This document shows, in pieces, positions 7,611 through 16,297 of a stretch of DNA of 54,564 nt (position 1 is the first letter of the stretch; every line of letters starts with the position of its first letter). The notes under the pieces are model-generated. The model saw only the letters and a program-made list of their open reading frames with translations. It ran no database searches and was not told the origin of the DNA. Made by a program: the position numbers and the translations under genes. The stretch spans positions 1 through 54,564 of the forward strand of contig DATILI010000069.1 of NCBI GenBank assembly GCA_035476635.1, written 5' to 3'. Source of the DNA: DATILI01 sp035476635. GTDB lineage: Bacteria > Pseudomonadota > Gammaproteobacteria > Burkholderiales > Burkholderiaceae_C.

Positions 7611-8531
7611 ATGGATCTTCTGGACAATCCCTCCAACCTCACCCTGCGGCAGCTGCGCGCGTTCTGGCTCGTGTCGCATGAAGGCAGCATGACCCGTGCG
7701 GCGACGCACATGCACCTGACCATCTCGGCGCTGTCGATGCTCGTGCGCACGCTCGAGGACGAACTCGGCGTGCGCCTGTTCGAGCGCACCACGCGCCGCG
7801 TCGAATTGACCGAGGCCGGCCGGCAATTCCTGCCCACGGTGCGCGACGTGTTCTTTGTGCTCGACGCGGGCCTGGAGACGCTGCAGGAGTCCAAGCGCCG
7901 CAAGAGCGAGCGGCTGTCGGTGGTGACCTCGCCGCTGCTTGCGGCCAGCCTCGTGCCGGTGGTGATCGCGCAGTTCCGCGCACAGTTCCCGAATGTCATC
8001 GTGACGCTGTTCGATGCGCCCGTGGACCAGGTCGTGGCGCGTGTGCGCGAGGGCAAGTCGGACTTCGGTATCTGCACGGCCGACCTCGCGTCAGGCGACC
8101 TGGTCTCGCAGGTGCTCTACAAGGACACCTTGGTGCTGGCCTGCAGCCCCGACCATCCGCTGGCCGGCGGCCGTGAAGCGAGCTGGGGGGACCTGATCGA
8201 CCAGAGCCTGATCCTGCTGAACGCGGGCACCGGCCTGCGCCGCCTCGTCGACCAAACCCTGGGCCAGCTCACGCTGAGGGTCAAGCCCGCGTTCGAGGTG
8301 GCCAACATCCAGACGGCTGTCGGCCTGGTGGGAGCGGGGCTGGGCGTCGCGGTGCTGCCGGCCTACAGCTTGTCGCGCGTCGATGGCGCGCGCGTGGCTG
8401 CGGTGCCGTTGACCGACCCGGTCGTGACGCGCGAAATCGTTGCGTTGTGCACGCGGGCGCGGCCATTTTCAATGGCTGCTGAAGCATTCTTGAAACTATT
8501 CAAAAAATACGCCACCCAAACCACGGTTTAG
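7611..8531 (+). CDS. LysR family transcriptional regulator
   Basis: 306 aa. N-terminal winged helix-turn-helix at about 10-70 (LRQLRAFWLVSHEGSMTRAATHMHLT, then LEDELGVRLFERTTRRVELT) and a periplasmic-binding-like effector domain to the end. Divergent from the molybdenum hydroxylase operon by 83 bases, the classic arrangement for a LysR activator of an adjacent catabolic operon. It is followed 112 bases later by the Bug receptor in the same direction. The effector is presumably the pathway substrate or an intermediate. Confidence 0.93.
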   Translation: MDLLDNPSNLTLRQLRAFWLVSHEGSMTRAATHMHLTISALSMLVRTLEDELGVRLFERTTRRVELTEAGRQFLPTVRDVFFVLDAGLETLQESKRRKSERLSVVTSPLLAASLVPVVIAQFRAQFPNVIVTLFDAPVDQVVARVREGKSDFGICTADLASGDLVSQVLYKDTLVLACSPDHPLAGGREASWGDLIDQSLILLNAGTGLRRLVDQTLGQLTLRVKPAFEVANIQTAVGLVGAGLGVAVLPAYSLSRVDGARVAAVPLTDPVVTREIVALCTRARPFSMAAEAFLKLFKKYATQTTV

Positions 8532-8643
8532 GGGTGTTTTCTGCCGGTTTCGCTGGTGTTACCTCTGGTCAACGCTGCGGCGCGCCAGTAAAAAAAGGTG
8601 AGGCGTTATTCCACGCCTTGACTGAACACACGAGGACCGATCC

Positions 8644-9678
8644 ATGAACACTTTCAGCGGCACCTGCCCGGCCGTTCCCTTGACAAGCTCGCCGCCGTCC
8701 CTTTCGCGCCGCCACCTGATGGTGCTGGGCCTGGGCGGCGCCGCCACCTGGCTGCACGCGCCTGCGATGGCCCAGGCCTGGCCCGCCAAGCCGGTGAAGA
8801 TCACCACGGCCGCCTCGGCCGGCAGTGGGCCCGATGTGTCGCTGCGCGTGTTGTCCGAACAGCTCGCGCGCCGCTGGGGCCAGCCGGTCGTGGTCGACAA
8901 CAAGCCCGGTGGCAACGGCATCGTGGCGTTCAATGCCACGCGCGGCGCGGCGGCCGACGGACACGAGCTGATCCACCTGGACAGCACCATGCTGACCTCC
9001 AACGTGCACCTGTACAGCCGTCTGCCTTACGATCCGCAACGCGACTTCGAGCCCATTCGCCCGACCTTGCAGACCGACTTCTTCGTTGCCGTGGCCAAGG
9101 ACAGCCCGTTCAAGTCCATTGACGACATCGTGCAGGCCGCCCAGGCCGCGCCCGACAAAGTCACCTATGGCTCCTGGGGGCCAGGCAGCCCGGGCCACCT
9201 CGGCGCGCTGCGGCTTCTGGCCGCGGCCAACGTGCGCATGACGCATGTGCCGTACAAGGAGATTCCGCAGCTGTTCGCGGCTGTTTCCACCGGCGAGGTG
9301 CAATGGGCGCTGGGCAGCCTGGCGAGCGCCGGGCCGATGGAAAAGTCGGGCCGCTTGCGCTTCATCGGCGTGGCCGCGCCGCAGCCGTCGCCGTTCGCAC
9401 CGGGCGTGCCCGGCATGGCCGGGTCTGCCCAGGCCAAGGCCTTCGTGTCCAATGCCTGGTTCGGGCTGTTTGCGCCCAAAGGCGCGCCCAAGACGCTGCG
9501 CGAGAAGATCGCGGCCGACATCGCCGAAGCGCTCGCAATGCCGGAGTTGACCGAGCGTTACCGCACTCTGGGCTACAACCGCTTTGACCTCAAGCCCGAC
9601 GAGTTCGCCGAGTACATCGGGCGCGAAACGCAGCTCTGGGGCCGCGTGATCGAGGGCGCCAAGCTCAAGCTGGAGTAA
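8644..9678 (+). CDS. Bug family solute-binding receptor (tripartite tricarboxylate transporter type)
   Basis: 344 aa. The N-terminus has a Tat-like signal (SRRHLMVLGLGGAATW ... AMAQA, cleavage near residue 40), followed by the typical Bug core start AWPAKPVKITTAASAGSGPDVSLR and the VVVDNKPGGNG motif. GAGGA precedes the ATG. Bug proteins bind carboxylic acids in the periplasm; partner TctAB membrane genes are not nearby, which is common in Burkholderiales where receptors outnumber transporters. Its place between the LysR gene and an extradiol dioxygenase suggests it captures the substrate of this locus. Confidence 0.92.
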   Translation: MNTFSGTCPAVPLTSSPPSLSRRHLMVLGLGGAATWLHAPAMAQAWPAKPVKITTAASAGSGPDVSLRVLSEQLARRWGQPVVVDNKPGGNGIVAFNATRGAAADGHELIHLDSTMLTSNVHLYSRLPYDPQRDFEPIRPTLQTDFFVAVAKDSPFKSIDDIVQAAQAAPDKVTYGSWGPGSPGHLGALRLLAAANVRMTHVPYKEIPQLFAAVSTGEVQWALGSLASAGPMEKSGRLRFIGVAAPQPSPFAPGVPGMAGSAQAKAFVSNAWFGLFAPKGAPKTLREKIAADIAEALAMPELTERYRTLGYNRFDLKPDEFAEYIGRETQLWGRVIEGAKLKLE

Positions 9679-9715
9679 GCGCAGGCCGCCCGCCGACCAT
9701 GGAGACAAAACGATC

Positions 9716-10582
9716 ATGATTGCACTCAAGGACATTTGCTACGTGCGCCTGGGCACCCGCGACCTCGACGGGGCCTGCCGCTACGCGAACGACATCCTGG
9801 GCCTGCGCGAGGGGCAGCGCTACGGCCCGCCGAAGCACGGTACGGCCGTGGGCTTTCGCAGCGACGCGCGCGAGCAGACACTGGTCTACTTCGACGGCGA
9901 CCCCGCGGACCATACGACCGGCTTCGAAGTCGCGTCGATGGATGAGTTGCAATCGGCCGCCGCGCAACTCGAACGGCTCGGCCACGCGGTCAGCGAGGGC
10001 CGCCCCGATGCCTGCGAGCAGCGCCGCGTGCAAGCCTTCATCGCGTTTCGGGATCCGAGCGGAAACATGATCGAGCTCGCGGTGGCGCCGTTTCACAGCG
10101 GTGTGCGTTTTTTTCCGACGCGCGACACGGGCAACACCGGGTTCTCGCACGTCGGGCTGCGCACCACCGACCCGGCGCGCGATGAACGGTTCTGGACCAC
10201 GGTGCTCGGCGCCAAGGTCAGCGACCGCATCGGCGCTGCGCCGCTCTTGCGCATCGACGAGGTGCACCACAAGATCGCGCTGTTTCCCTCGGCCCATGCG
10301 GGCGTGCAGCATATCAACCACCAGGTGGCCTCGGTCGACGACCTGATGCGGGCCTGGTACTTCCTGCAGTCGCGCGGCGTGCGCGTGGTGTTCGGGCCGG
10401 GCCGGCATCCGACCTCGGGCGCGATGTTTCTCTATTTCGAGGGGCCGGACGGCATGGTCTACGAGTTCTCCACCGGCGTGCGCCACGTCACCGACCCGGA
10501 CGCGCCGCCGCGCCAGTTCCCGTTTCATCCGTCGTCGTTCTGCATGTGGGGATCGGTACCGGACATTCCCGAGTTCCGCTGA
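9716..10582 (+). CDS. Type I extradiol dioxygenase / VOC family (catechol 2,3-dioxygenase-like)
   Basis: 288 aa with two tandem vicinal-oxygen-chelate domains (about 5-125 and 142-260), the architecture of BphC/XylE-type ring-cleavage enzymes. Iron ligands are visible: H145 (GFSHVGL), H199 (VQHINHQV) and E250 (MVYEFS). So the enzyme is probably an active Fe(II) dioxygenase for a catechol-like or hydroxylated heteroaromatic substrate. It follows the Bug gene by 37 bases and is likely cotranscribed. Its stop codon abuts that of the convergent lipoprotein gene with no base between (TGATCA at 10580-10585). Confidence 0.87.
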   Translation: MIALKDICYVRLGTRDLDGACRYANDILGLREGQRYGPPKHGTAVGFRSDAREQTLVYFDGDPADHTTGFEVASMDELQSAAAQLERLGHAVSEGRPDACEQRRVQAFIAFRDPSGNMIELAVAPFHSGVRFFPTRDTGNTGFSHVGLRTTDPARDERFWTTVLGAKVSDRIGAAPLLRIDEVHHKIALFPSAHAGVQHINHQVASVDDLMRAWYFLQSRGVRVVFGPGRHPTSGAMFLYFEGPDGMVYEFSTGVRHVTDPDAPPRQFPFHPSSFCMWGSVPDIPEFR

Positions 10583-11362
10583 TCAGGGCGCCGGCGCCGC
10601 GCGCTTGCGCCCTTGTTGATAGACCGCGTTCTTGTCTTTCGCATCCACGCCTTCAGCCAGGCCGCCCGGTGTTTCAAAGCTCGGGGCATCTGCGCCGGCC
10701 ACGGGCTGGCCCCGGTAGTACACGGTGGTTGGCGTCTTTGCATAGCCAAGCTCCAGCGCCACCAGCGTCGCGGGATCGGCGCCGCGCAGTACTGTGGTGC
10801 GCACGCCGGGGCCTTTTTCAACGCGGCTGCTGGCGTAGTCACAGTAGTAGGCCCTGGCCTTGTCGCGCGCATGGTGGCCGTCTCCCAGCTCCGTGAAGCT
10901 AGCGCCGTCGCTGCCGGCGATTGGCGTGCGCAGGTAGTAGCCGGTCTGCGTGTCCTTGGCAAAGCCGTAGTTGAGCACCTGGAAGCTCGCCACGTCTTTC
11001 ACGGCGAAGCGCTCGCCCTCATAGAACACGGCGCGGGCGTCGCGGGCGTAGTCCTGGTCGAGGTACTGGAACGTGGCCGGGTCCGCTTCCTTGACGACGC
11101 GCACGCGGTCGTGCGAAATCATGTAGTACTCGCGGCCATCGCGGTAGCTGTCGCCGTAGTAAACGTACGTGCGGTCCTTGGCGTAGTGGTCGCTCAGGAT
11201 GCGAAAGCTGGCCGCATCGCTCTGCGCGATGGTGGCGGTGCGGTAGTGCCAGACGCCGTCCTTTTGCGCGAAGGGCGCCTCGCCCTTGCAGCCCCCGAGC
11301 AGGCAGAACAGAAAAGCGACGCAGAGCAGGCGGATGACGGCGGGGAGTTGGCGCGCCGTCAT
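10583..11362 (-). CDS. DKNYY family lipoprotein
   Basis: 259 aa from ATG 11362. A lipoprotein signal with lipobox LLGGC ends near residue 25. The mature part repeats the DKNYY-type unit (AKDRTYVYYGD, ARDARAVFYEGE, AKDTQTGYYL, DAKDKNAVYQQG), each about 35-45 residues. The DKNYY family has no established function; members are usually exported or surface proteins. It starts 19 bases after the aminotransferase stop and may be cotranscribed with it. Upstream in-frame codons exist but lack a signal sequence. Confidence 0.82.
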   Translation of the reverse strand: MTARQLPAVIRLLCVAFLFCLLGGCKGEAPFAQKDGVWHYRTATIAQSDAASFRILSDHYAKDRTYVYYGDSYRDGREYYMISHDRVRVVKEADPATFQYLDQDYARDARAVFYEGERFAVKDVASFQVLNYGFAKDTQTGYYLRTPIAGSDGASFTELGDGHHARDKARAYYCDYASSRVEKGPGVRTTVLRGADPATLVALELGYAKTPTTVYYRGQPVAGADAPSFETPGGLAEGVDAKDKNAVYQQGRKRAAPAP

Positions 11363-11381
11363 GCGGATGGCTCTGCAGCGG

Positions 11382-12551
11382 TCAGAGCCTGGCCAGCCGG
11401 TCGAGCGCCAGTTGCAGCGTCTCGTCTTTCTTGGCAAAGCAAAAGCGCACGACGCGCTGGTCGAACTCGTTGCCGTAGAAGGCCGACAACGGAATCGCCG
11501 CCACGCCGATCTCGCTGGTCAGCCACTTGCAGAAGTCGGCCTCGCCCAGGTCGCTCACGGCGGAGATGTCCACGCACTGAAAGTAGGTGCCCTCGCCGGG
11601 CAGGATCTTGAAGCGCGTCTTGGCCACCAGCCCATCGCGGAACAGGTCGCGCTTGCGCTGGTAGAACGCCGGCAATTCCACGTACGGCGTGGGGTCGGCC
11701 ATGTAGCTGGCCAGCGCATGTTGCACCGGCGTGTTCACGGTGAACACATTGAACTGGTGCACTTTGCGGAACTCGGCGGTGAGCGGCGCGGGCGCGGCCA
11801 CGTAGCCGACCTTCCAGCCCGTCACGTGGTAGGTCTTGCCAAAGCTGGAGACGATGAAGGCGCGCGCCGCCAGGCCGGGAAAGCGCGCGGCGCTCTGGTG
11901 CTGCTGGCCGTCGAACACCATGTGCTCGTAGACCTCGTCGCTGATCAGCAGCACGTCGGTGGGCTGCAGCAGTTCCTGCAGTTGGAGCATGTCGTCGCGC
12001 GTCCACACCGTGCCGCTGGGGTTGTGCGGCGAATTGACGAGGATGGCGCGGGTGCGCGGGTTGATGGCGGCGGCGATCTTGCCGAAGTCGGGCCGGAACG
12101 TGCCCGGCACCAGCGGTACGCGCACGACGGTTCCGCCGGCCAGTTCGATGTTCGGTACATAGCTGTCGTAGCAAGGCTCCAGCACGATGACTTCGTCGCC
12201 CGGGCGCACCACGGCGAGGATGGCGGTGATGATGGCCTGCGTGGCGCCAGCGGTGATGGTGATTTCATCGGCGGCGCTGTAGTCGCGGCCGTAGAACGCG
12301 CTGATCTTTTTCGCGACAGCCTCGCGCAGCGCGGGCACGCCGGTCATCGGCGGGTACTGGTTCAGGCCGCTGGTCATCGCGTCAGTCACCGCTTGCACCA
12401 GCTTCGGGTCACAGTGGAAATCCGGAAAGCCCTGGCCCAGGTTGACCGCCCCTTTTTCGGTGGCAAGGCCCGACATCACGGTGAAGATGGTGGTGCCCAC
12501 GGCGGGCAGCTTGGTTTGTACTGCTGGGGTGCGTTCGGTGACGGTAAACAT
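11382..12551 (-). CDS. PLP-dependent aminotransferase, methionine aminotransferase type
   Basis: 389 aa fold-type I aminotransferase similar to YbdL. The PLP lysine is K239 in SSFGKTYHVTGWKVGY, with N177 (HNPSG), D205 and Y208 (SDEVY) completing the cofactor site. The N-terminal VNLGQGFPDF motif is typical. YbdL-like enzymes transaminate methionine, histidine and aromatic amino acids. It lies downstream of cysB, separated by a 100 bp tandem repeat, so a link with sulfur metabolism is plausible but not shown. Confidence 0.9.
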   Translation of the reverse strand: MFTVTERTPAVQTKLPAVGTTIFTVMSGLATEKGAVNLGQGFPDFHCDPKLVQAVTDAMTSGLNQYPPMTGVPALREAVAKKISAFYGRDYSAADEITITAGATQAIITAILAVVRPGDEVIVLEPCYDSYVPNIELAGGTVVRVPLVPGTFRPDFGKIAAAINPRTRAILVNSPHNPSGTVWTRDDMLQLQELLQPTDVLLISDEVYEHMVFDGQQHQSAARFPGLAARAFIVSSFGKTYHVTGWKVGYVAAPAPLTAEFRKVHQFNVFTVNTPVQHALASYMADPTPYVELPAFYQRKRDLFRDGLVAKTRFKILPGEGTYFQCVDISAVSDLGEADFCKWLTSEIGVAAIPLSAFYGNEFDQRVVRFCFAKKDETLQLALDRLARL

Positions 12552-12570
12552 GGTTATGGTTATCGAGAAG

Positions 12571-12670
12571 CTTGATATGTTGAGGACAGAGCTACGCTGC
12601 GCTTCGGTTTGTCCCGCAAGCTTAAAGTGTTGGGGACAGAGCTACGCTGCGCTTCGGTCTGTCCCGCAAG
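12571..12670 (-). repeat. Tandem repeat, two exact-length 50 bp units, each a hairpin
   Basis: Units 12571-12620 and 12621-12670 differ at only a few positions. Each has inverted arms around a GCTACGCTGCGCTTCGG core: unit 2 pairs GGGACAGA with TCTGTCCC perfectly, unit 1 pairs GGACAGA with TTTGTCC. They fill the whole gap between the cysB stop (12674) and the aminotransferase start (12551). A partial similar motif (GTTGAGGACGGAGC) occurs at 54397-54410. Possible roles: dispersed palindromic repeat, attenuator or mRNA stabiliser. Confidence 0.9.
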
Positions 12671-12673
12671 TTT

Positions 12674-13618
12674 TCATAATTCATAGTCATTCACATGGCC
12701 GGTCATGGCCTTGGCGATCAGGTTGCGGTCCAGCCGGTCGGAGAGGAGTTCGGCGAACTTGAAGACGAAGTTGCGCAGGTAGGCGCTGCGCTTGAAGGCC
12801 ACGCGCGCGATGTTCTGGCCGAACAGCGCGCCTGCCGGGCGCACCACCAGGTCGGAATTGCTGCCGTCATCGCGCACCGCCATTTCCGCCACGATGCCGA
12901 TGCCCAGGCCCAGGCGCACATAGGTCTTGATCACATCGGAGTCGATGGCTTCCAGTGCGATGCGCGGCGTCAGCTTGCGTTGCGCAAAGGCGTGGTCGAT
13001 CTTGGTGCGGCCGGTGAACGAAGGGTGGTAGGTGATGATGGGTTCGAGCGCGATGTCGTCCAGCGTGATGCGCTCTTTCTTGGCCAGCGGGTGATCCAGC
13101 GGCAGCACCAGCACATGCTGCCATTCGTAGCAGGGCAGGGTGACGAGTTCGGGGTAGTTCACCAGCGATTCCGTGGCGATGCCGATTTCCGCCACCTCGT
13201 CGATCACCATCTTGGCCACCTGGTCCGGCGAGCCCTGGTGCAGGCTGACGTTGACCTTGGGGTAGGCCTCGCGCAACCTGGCCACCGGGACCGGCAGCAC
13301 ATAGCGCGCCTGCGTGTGGGTGGTGGCGATGGACAGCGTGCCGCTGTCCTGCGCGCTGAACTGCTCGCCGATGCGCTTCAGGTTGCCGACTTCGCGCATG
13401 ATCAGCTCGATGCTCTTGAGCACATGCTGGCCCGGTTCGGTGATGCGCTTGAGCCGCTTGCCATGCCGCGCAAAAATCTCGATGCCCAGTTCTTCTTCCA
13501 GCTCGATGATGGCCTTGGACACGCCGGGCTGCGACGTGTGCAGGGCTTTGGCCGCCTCGGTCAGGTTGAGATTGCGGCGCGCGGCTTCCTGGACAAAACG
13601 AAATTGGTGAAGATTCAT
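12674..13618 (-). CDS. cysB: CysB, LysR-type regulator of sulfur assimilation
   Basis: 314 aa from ATG 13618 (MNLHQFRFVQEAARRNLNLTEAA). The helix-turn-helix and linker (HTSQPGVSKAIIELEEELGIEIFARHGKR) and the effector region (TTHTQARYVLP, LHQGSPDQV, GIATESL) match CysB/Cbl closely. CysB activates sulfate uptake and reduction genes in response to N-acetylserine or O-acetylserine. Its upstream neighbour is a CbiX/SirB-type chelatase, which could supply siroheme for sulfite reductase. No sulfur-assimilation operon is in the window. Confidence 0.92.
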   Translation of the reverse strand: MNLHQFRFVQEAARRNLNLTEAAKALHTSQPGVSKAIIELEEELGIEIFARHGKRLKRITEPGQHVLKSIELIMREVGNLKRIGEQFSAQDSGTLSIATTHTQARYVLPVPVARLREAYPKVNVSLHQGSPDQVAKMVIDEVAEIGIATESLVNYPELVTLPCYEWQHVLVLPLDHPLAKKERITLDDIALEPIITYHPSFTGRTKIDHAFAQRKLTPRIALEAIDSDVIKTYVRLGLGIGIVAEMAVRDDGSNSDLVVRPAGALFGQNIARVAFKRSAYLRNFVFKFAELLSDRLDRNLIAKAMTGHVNDYEL

Positions 13619-13693
13619 ACCGAATATCAACTAATAATGAGATTCATTATGCTTGATAAGTCTATTGATTGTGTGGCCGCAAGAGGCCGCAGC

Positions 13694-14059
13694 TCAGGTC
13701 AAGGCGATCCTGGCCAGCAGGTCGACCAGGCGCGAATCTTCGCCGACCGTGGTGGCCAGCTCGAACGCCACTTGGGGATGCGCCGCGCGCAGCTCTTCGA
13801 GCAAGGAGGGCAAGTCTTCGCGGGCATGCTTGCCCATGCCGAGAAACAGCGGCAGCACGCGGATCGAGCGCGCGCCCTGGCCAGTGAGCTGGGCCACCGC
13901 GCCCGCCAAGTCCGGCTCGGTGAGTTCCAGGTAGCCGCAGCGCACCAGGGCGGTCGCGTCCAGCGCTCGAATACGTTCGGCCACCGCTTCGACCGGCTTG
14001 CGCCACAGCGGGTCGCGCGAGCCATGGGCCAACAGGACGATGCCGCGCTGCGCCGCCAT
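13694..14059 (-). CDS. CbiX/SirB-type sirohydrochlorin chelatase (small form)
   Basis: 121 aa, the length of the single-domain chelatases. The metal-binding histidine is in the LLAHGSRDP motif (about residue 12), and the second conserved region reads PLFLGMGKHAREDLP. Such enzymes insert cobalt or iron into sirohydrochlorin. The start codon is 2 bases after the lptG stop, so it is translationally coupled to lptF-lptG. The gap to cysB is 75 bases. A role in siroheme for sulfite or nitrite reductase is inferred from the cysB neighbour. Confidence 0.85.
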   Translation of the reverse strand: MAAQRGIVLLAHGSRDPLWRKPVEAVAERIRALDATALVRCGYLELTEPDLAGAVAQLTGQGARSIRVLPLFLGMGKHAREDLPSLLEELRAAHPQVAFELATTVGEDSRLVDLLARIALT

Positions 14060-14061
14060 AC

Positions 14062-15168
14062 CTAGCGTCTCAATACCAGCCAGCCGAAGGCCGCCAGCGA
14101 AAACGCGGAATAGATCAGGCCCGGCGCCGCCGCCGTCAGCCAGGGCTGCCAGTTCTGCAGGTTGCCGATGTAGCCGAAGACGTTGTTCAGCAGGAAGAAG
14201 CTGATGCCGACCATGACGCCGCCAAACACATAGCCGGTGATGCCGGCCGAGCGAAAGTGCAGGTAAGCGAATGGCAGCGCCAGCACCACCATCACCAGGC
14301 AGCTCAGGGGGTAGAACACCTTGCGCCAGAACTGGATTTCATAACGTTGCGCCGTCTGGTTGTTCTCGTTGAGGTGGCGGATGTACTGGAACAAGTCCAC
14401 CGTGCTCATGCGCTCGGGCTTGAGCAGGGCGGCCGACACCATTTCGGCGCTGATCTCCGTGGGCCAGCGAAAGCTCGAAGGACGGCTGTGGTCGACGCGC
14501 GCTGCGCCGGGCTCGTTGGTGTGGAATTCGCTTCGCTCGACGTTCTCCAGGAGCCATGCTCCGTCAGTGCCAAAGCGCGCGCGCTCGGCCTGCATCTGGG
14601 ACAGCAGGAAGCCGCGGTGGTCGAACTCGTAGATGCGCACGCCTTGCATGTCGCCTTCTGAAGACAGCGCGCTGACGTTGGCCGCATAGGAGTGCGAGTT
14701 CTGCTTTTCCTTCAGCCAGGCACCGGTTTGCCCCACGGTGATCTTGCCTTGGTAGCGCACCTTGAGGAGTTGCGCGGTGCGATCGGACAAGGGCGCGAGA
14801 TAGTCCCCGACGGCGAAGGTCAGAACCACAAAACCCAAGCCCATCACCAGCAAGGTGCGAAGTGCCCGCCAGGGGCCAAGGCCGCTGGTGCGCAGAATGG
14901 TGTATTCGGAGCTTTGGGCAAGCCGCGCCATCACAAAGATGGTGCCGATCAGGACCGTGATGGGTAGCAGCTCATAGAGATGGCTGGGAATGAGCAAGGT
15001 GACGAAGCTCACCGCGTGGCGCAATTCGTAGACGCCGGTCGCACTCTTGCCGATCCAGCGCAGTTCGTCGACGAAGTCAAAGAAGAAGAAGAGGGCAAGG
15101 AAGCCCAAGGTGACAAAGGACACCGAGAGAAGAATCTCGCCGTAGAGCAGCCGCCGGATGGTTTTCAA
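14062..15168 (-). CDS. lptG: LPS export ABC transporter permease LptG
   Basis: 368 aa inner-membrane protein of the LptB2FG complex that extracts lipopolysaccharide and passes it to LptC/LptA. Three membrane segments precede a large periplasmic beta-jellyroll (about 130-270) and three follow it. Conserved features include MARLAQSSEYTILRTSG and the C-terminal GYVFGGVMVGISFFLLNNVFG. It overlaps lptF by 4 bases (ATGA), the standard gene order. Confidence 0.95.
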   Translation of the reverse strand: MKTIRRLLYGEILLSVSFVTLGFLALFFFFDFVDELRWIGKSATGVYELRHAVSFVTLLIPSHLYELLPITVLIGTIFVMARLAQSSEYTILRTSGLGPWRALRTLLVMGLGFVVLTFAVGDYLAPLSDRTAQLLKVRYQGKITVGQTGAWLKEKQNSHSYAANVSALSSEGDMQGVRIYEFDHRGFLLSQMQAERARFGTDGAWLLENVERSEFHTNEPGAARVDHSRPSSFRWPTEISAEMVSAALLKPERMSTVDLFQYIRHLNENNQTAQRYEIQFWRKVFYPLSCLVMVVLALPFAYLHFRSAGITGYVFGGVMVGISFFLLNNVFGYIGNLQNWQPWLTAAAPGLIYSAFSLAAFGWLVLRR

Positions 15169-16274
15169 GAATCGGCTTTCGGTGCGTGCCGGCGGCCAGG
15201 GCGCAGCATCGCGCGCAGGCTCCAGTTGTTGTGCCGCTTGGCTAGCCAGCCCAGGCCCAGGGCCAGGGCGCCGCCGTGCAGGGCCAGGATGAATGGCGCA
15301 AAGCCCACCTTGCCACCCGAGATCCAGCTTTGGCCCAGGTTCAGCAGGTTGTAGTAGACGACGAAGGCGAACAGCGCGAACAACAGGTTTCCGCTGCGCC
15401 CCGCACGCGGATTGACGCTGGAGACCGTCAGCGCGATCACCACGAAGTTCAGCGCCGCCAGCGCCAGCCCCAGCCGCCAGGCCAGCTCGCCCAGGTGCGA
15501 GGGCGTGGGCGCCAGCAGCAACGTCAACGTGGAGCGCGATTTCACCGGCGTCTCTTCGGGCGCTGCGAATCCGGTGGCGCCCACGCGGGTTCCGTATTCG
15601 GCGAACTCGCTGATCTTCAGGCCTTGCCCGACCGTACGCTCCAGGCGCTGGCCGTTGCCCAGCAACAAGAACCGGTCGTCCTCTATCGTTTCAAGCCGGG
15701 CGCTGCGTGCGGAAGTCATGGCCTCCTTGCCGCGCTCGGTGGCCGCGATGAAGACGTTGTTGCCCACGCGGCTGTCCGCCGCTTCCTTGTCGACAAAGAA
15801 CACGCGGGTGCCACTGGCGGACTCCTGGAATTGGCCTGGCGCGATGCGTTCGATGTCACCGCGTTTCTCGAACCGCTCCTTCAGGTCTTGAATCTGCTGG
15901 TTTGACCAGGGCCAGACAAACAGGGCCAGGACCGCGATGCCCAGCAGGACCGGCCAGGCAAAGCGCAGCAATGGAACCAGGAGGCCCACCAGGCCACGCC
16001 CGCTGGCAAACCAGATCACCATTTCGCTGTCCCGGTACATGCGCGAAAGGGTACCGACGGCGGCGATGAAGAGACTCAGGGTGAGCAGGGTCGGCAGGTG
16101 CCCAAGAACGGTGTAGCCCAGGACCATCATCACGTCGGACGGGTTCACGCTGCCGCGCGAAGCCTGGCCCAGCGTGCGGATCAGCATCATGGTCATGACC
16201 ACCGTGCCCAGCACCACCAAGGTGGCGCCGAAACTGCGCGCCAGCTCTTTACGGATGGAGGAATGGAATAACAT
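15165..16274 (-). CDS. lptF: LPS export ABC transporter permease LptF
   Basis: 369 aa partner of LptG, with the same topology: N-terminal membrane segments, periplasmic jellyroll (about 130-260) and C-terminal segments. Typical motifs are MYRDSEMVIWFASG and the FVVYYNLLNLGQSW region. It is divergent from pepA with only 23 bases between start codons, so each promoter must lie within the other gene's coding region or in this short gap. pepA / lptFG divergence is common in proteobacteria. Confidence 0.95.
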   Translation of the reverse strand: MLFHSSIRKELARSFGATLVVLGTVVMTMMLIRTLGQASRGSVNPSDVMMVLGYTVLGHLPTLLTLSLFIAAVGTLSRMYRDSEMVIWFASGRGLVGLLVPLLRFAWPVLLGIAVLALFVWPWSNQQIQDLKERFEKRGDIERIAPGQFQESASGTRVFFVDKEAADSRVGNNVFIAATERGKEAMTSARSARLETIEDDRFLLLGNGQRLERTVGQGLKISEFAEYGTRVGATGFAAPEETPVKSRSTLTLLLAPTPSHLGELAWRLGLALAALNFVVIALTVSSVNPRAGRSGNLLFALFAFVVYYNLLNLGQSWISGGKVGFAPFILALHGGALALGLGWLAKRHNNWSLRAMLRPGRRHAPKADS

Positions 16275-16297
16275 CGGCTCGAAGGAAACCCTGAATT

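Noticed and set aside
12571..12670. CRISPR-like array
   Set aside because: Only two units, directly adjacent with no spacers and themselves hairpins; no cas genes in the window.
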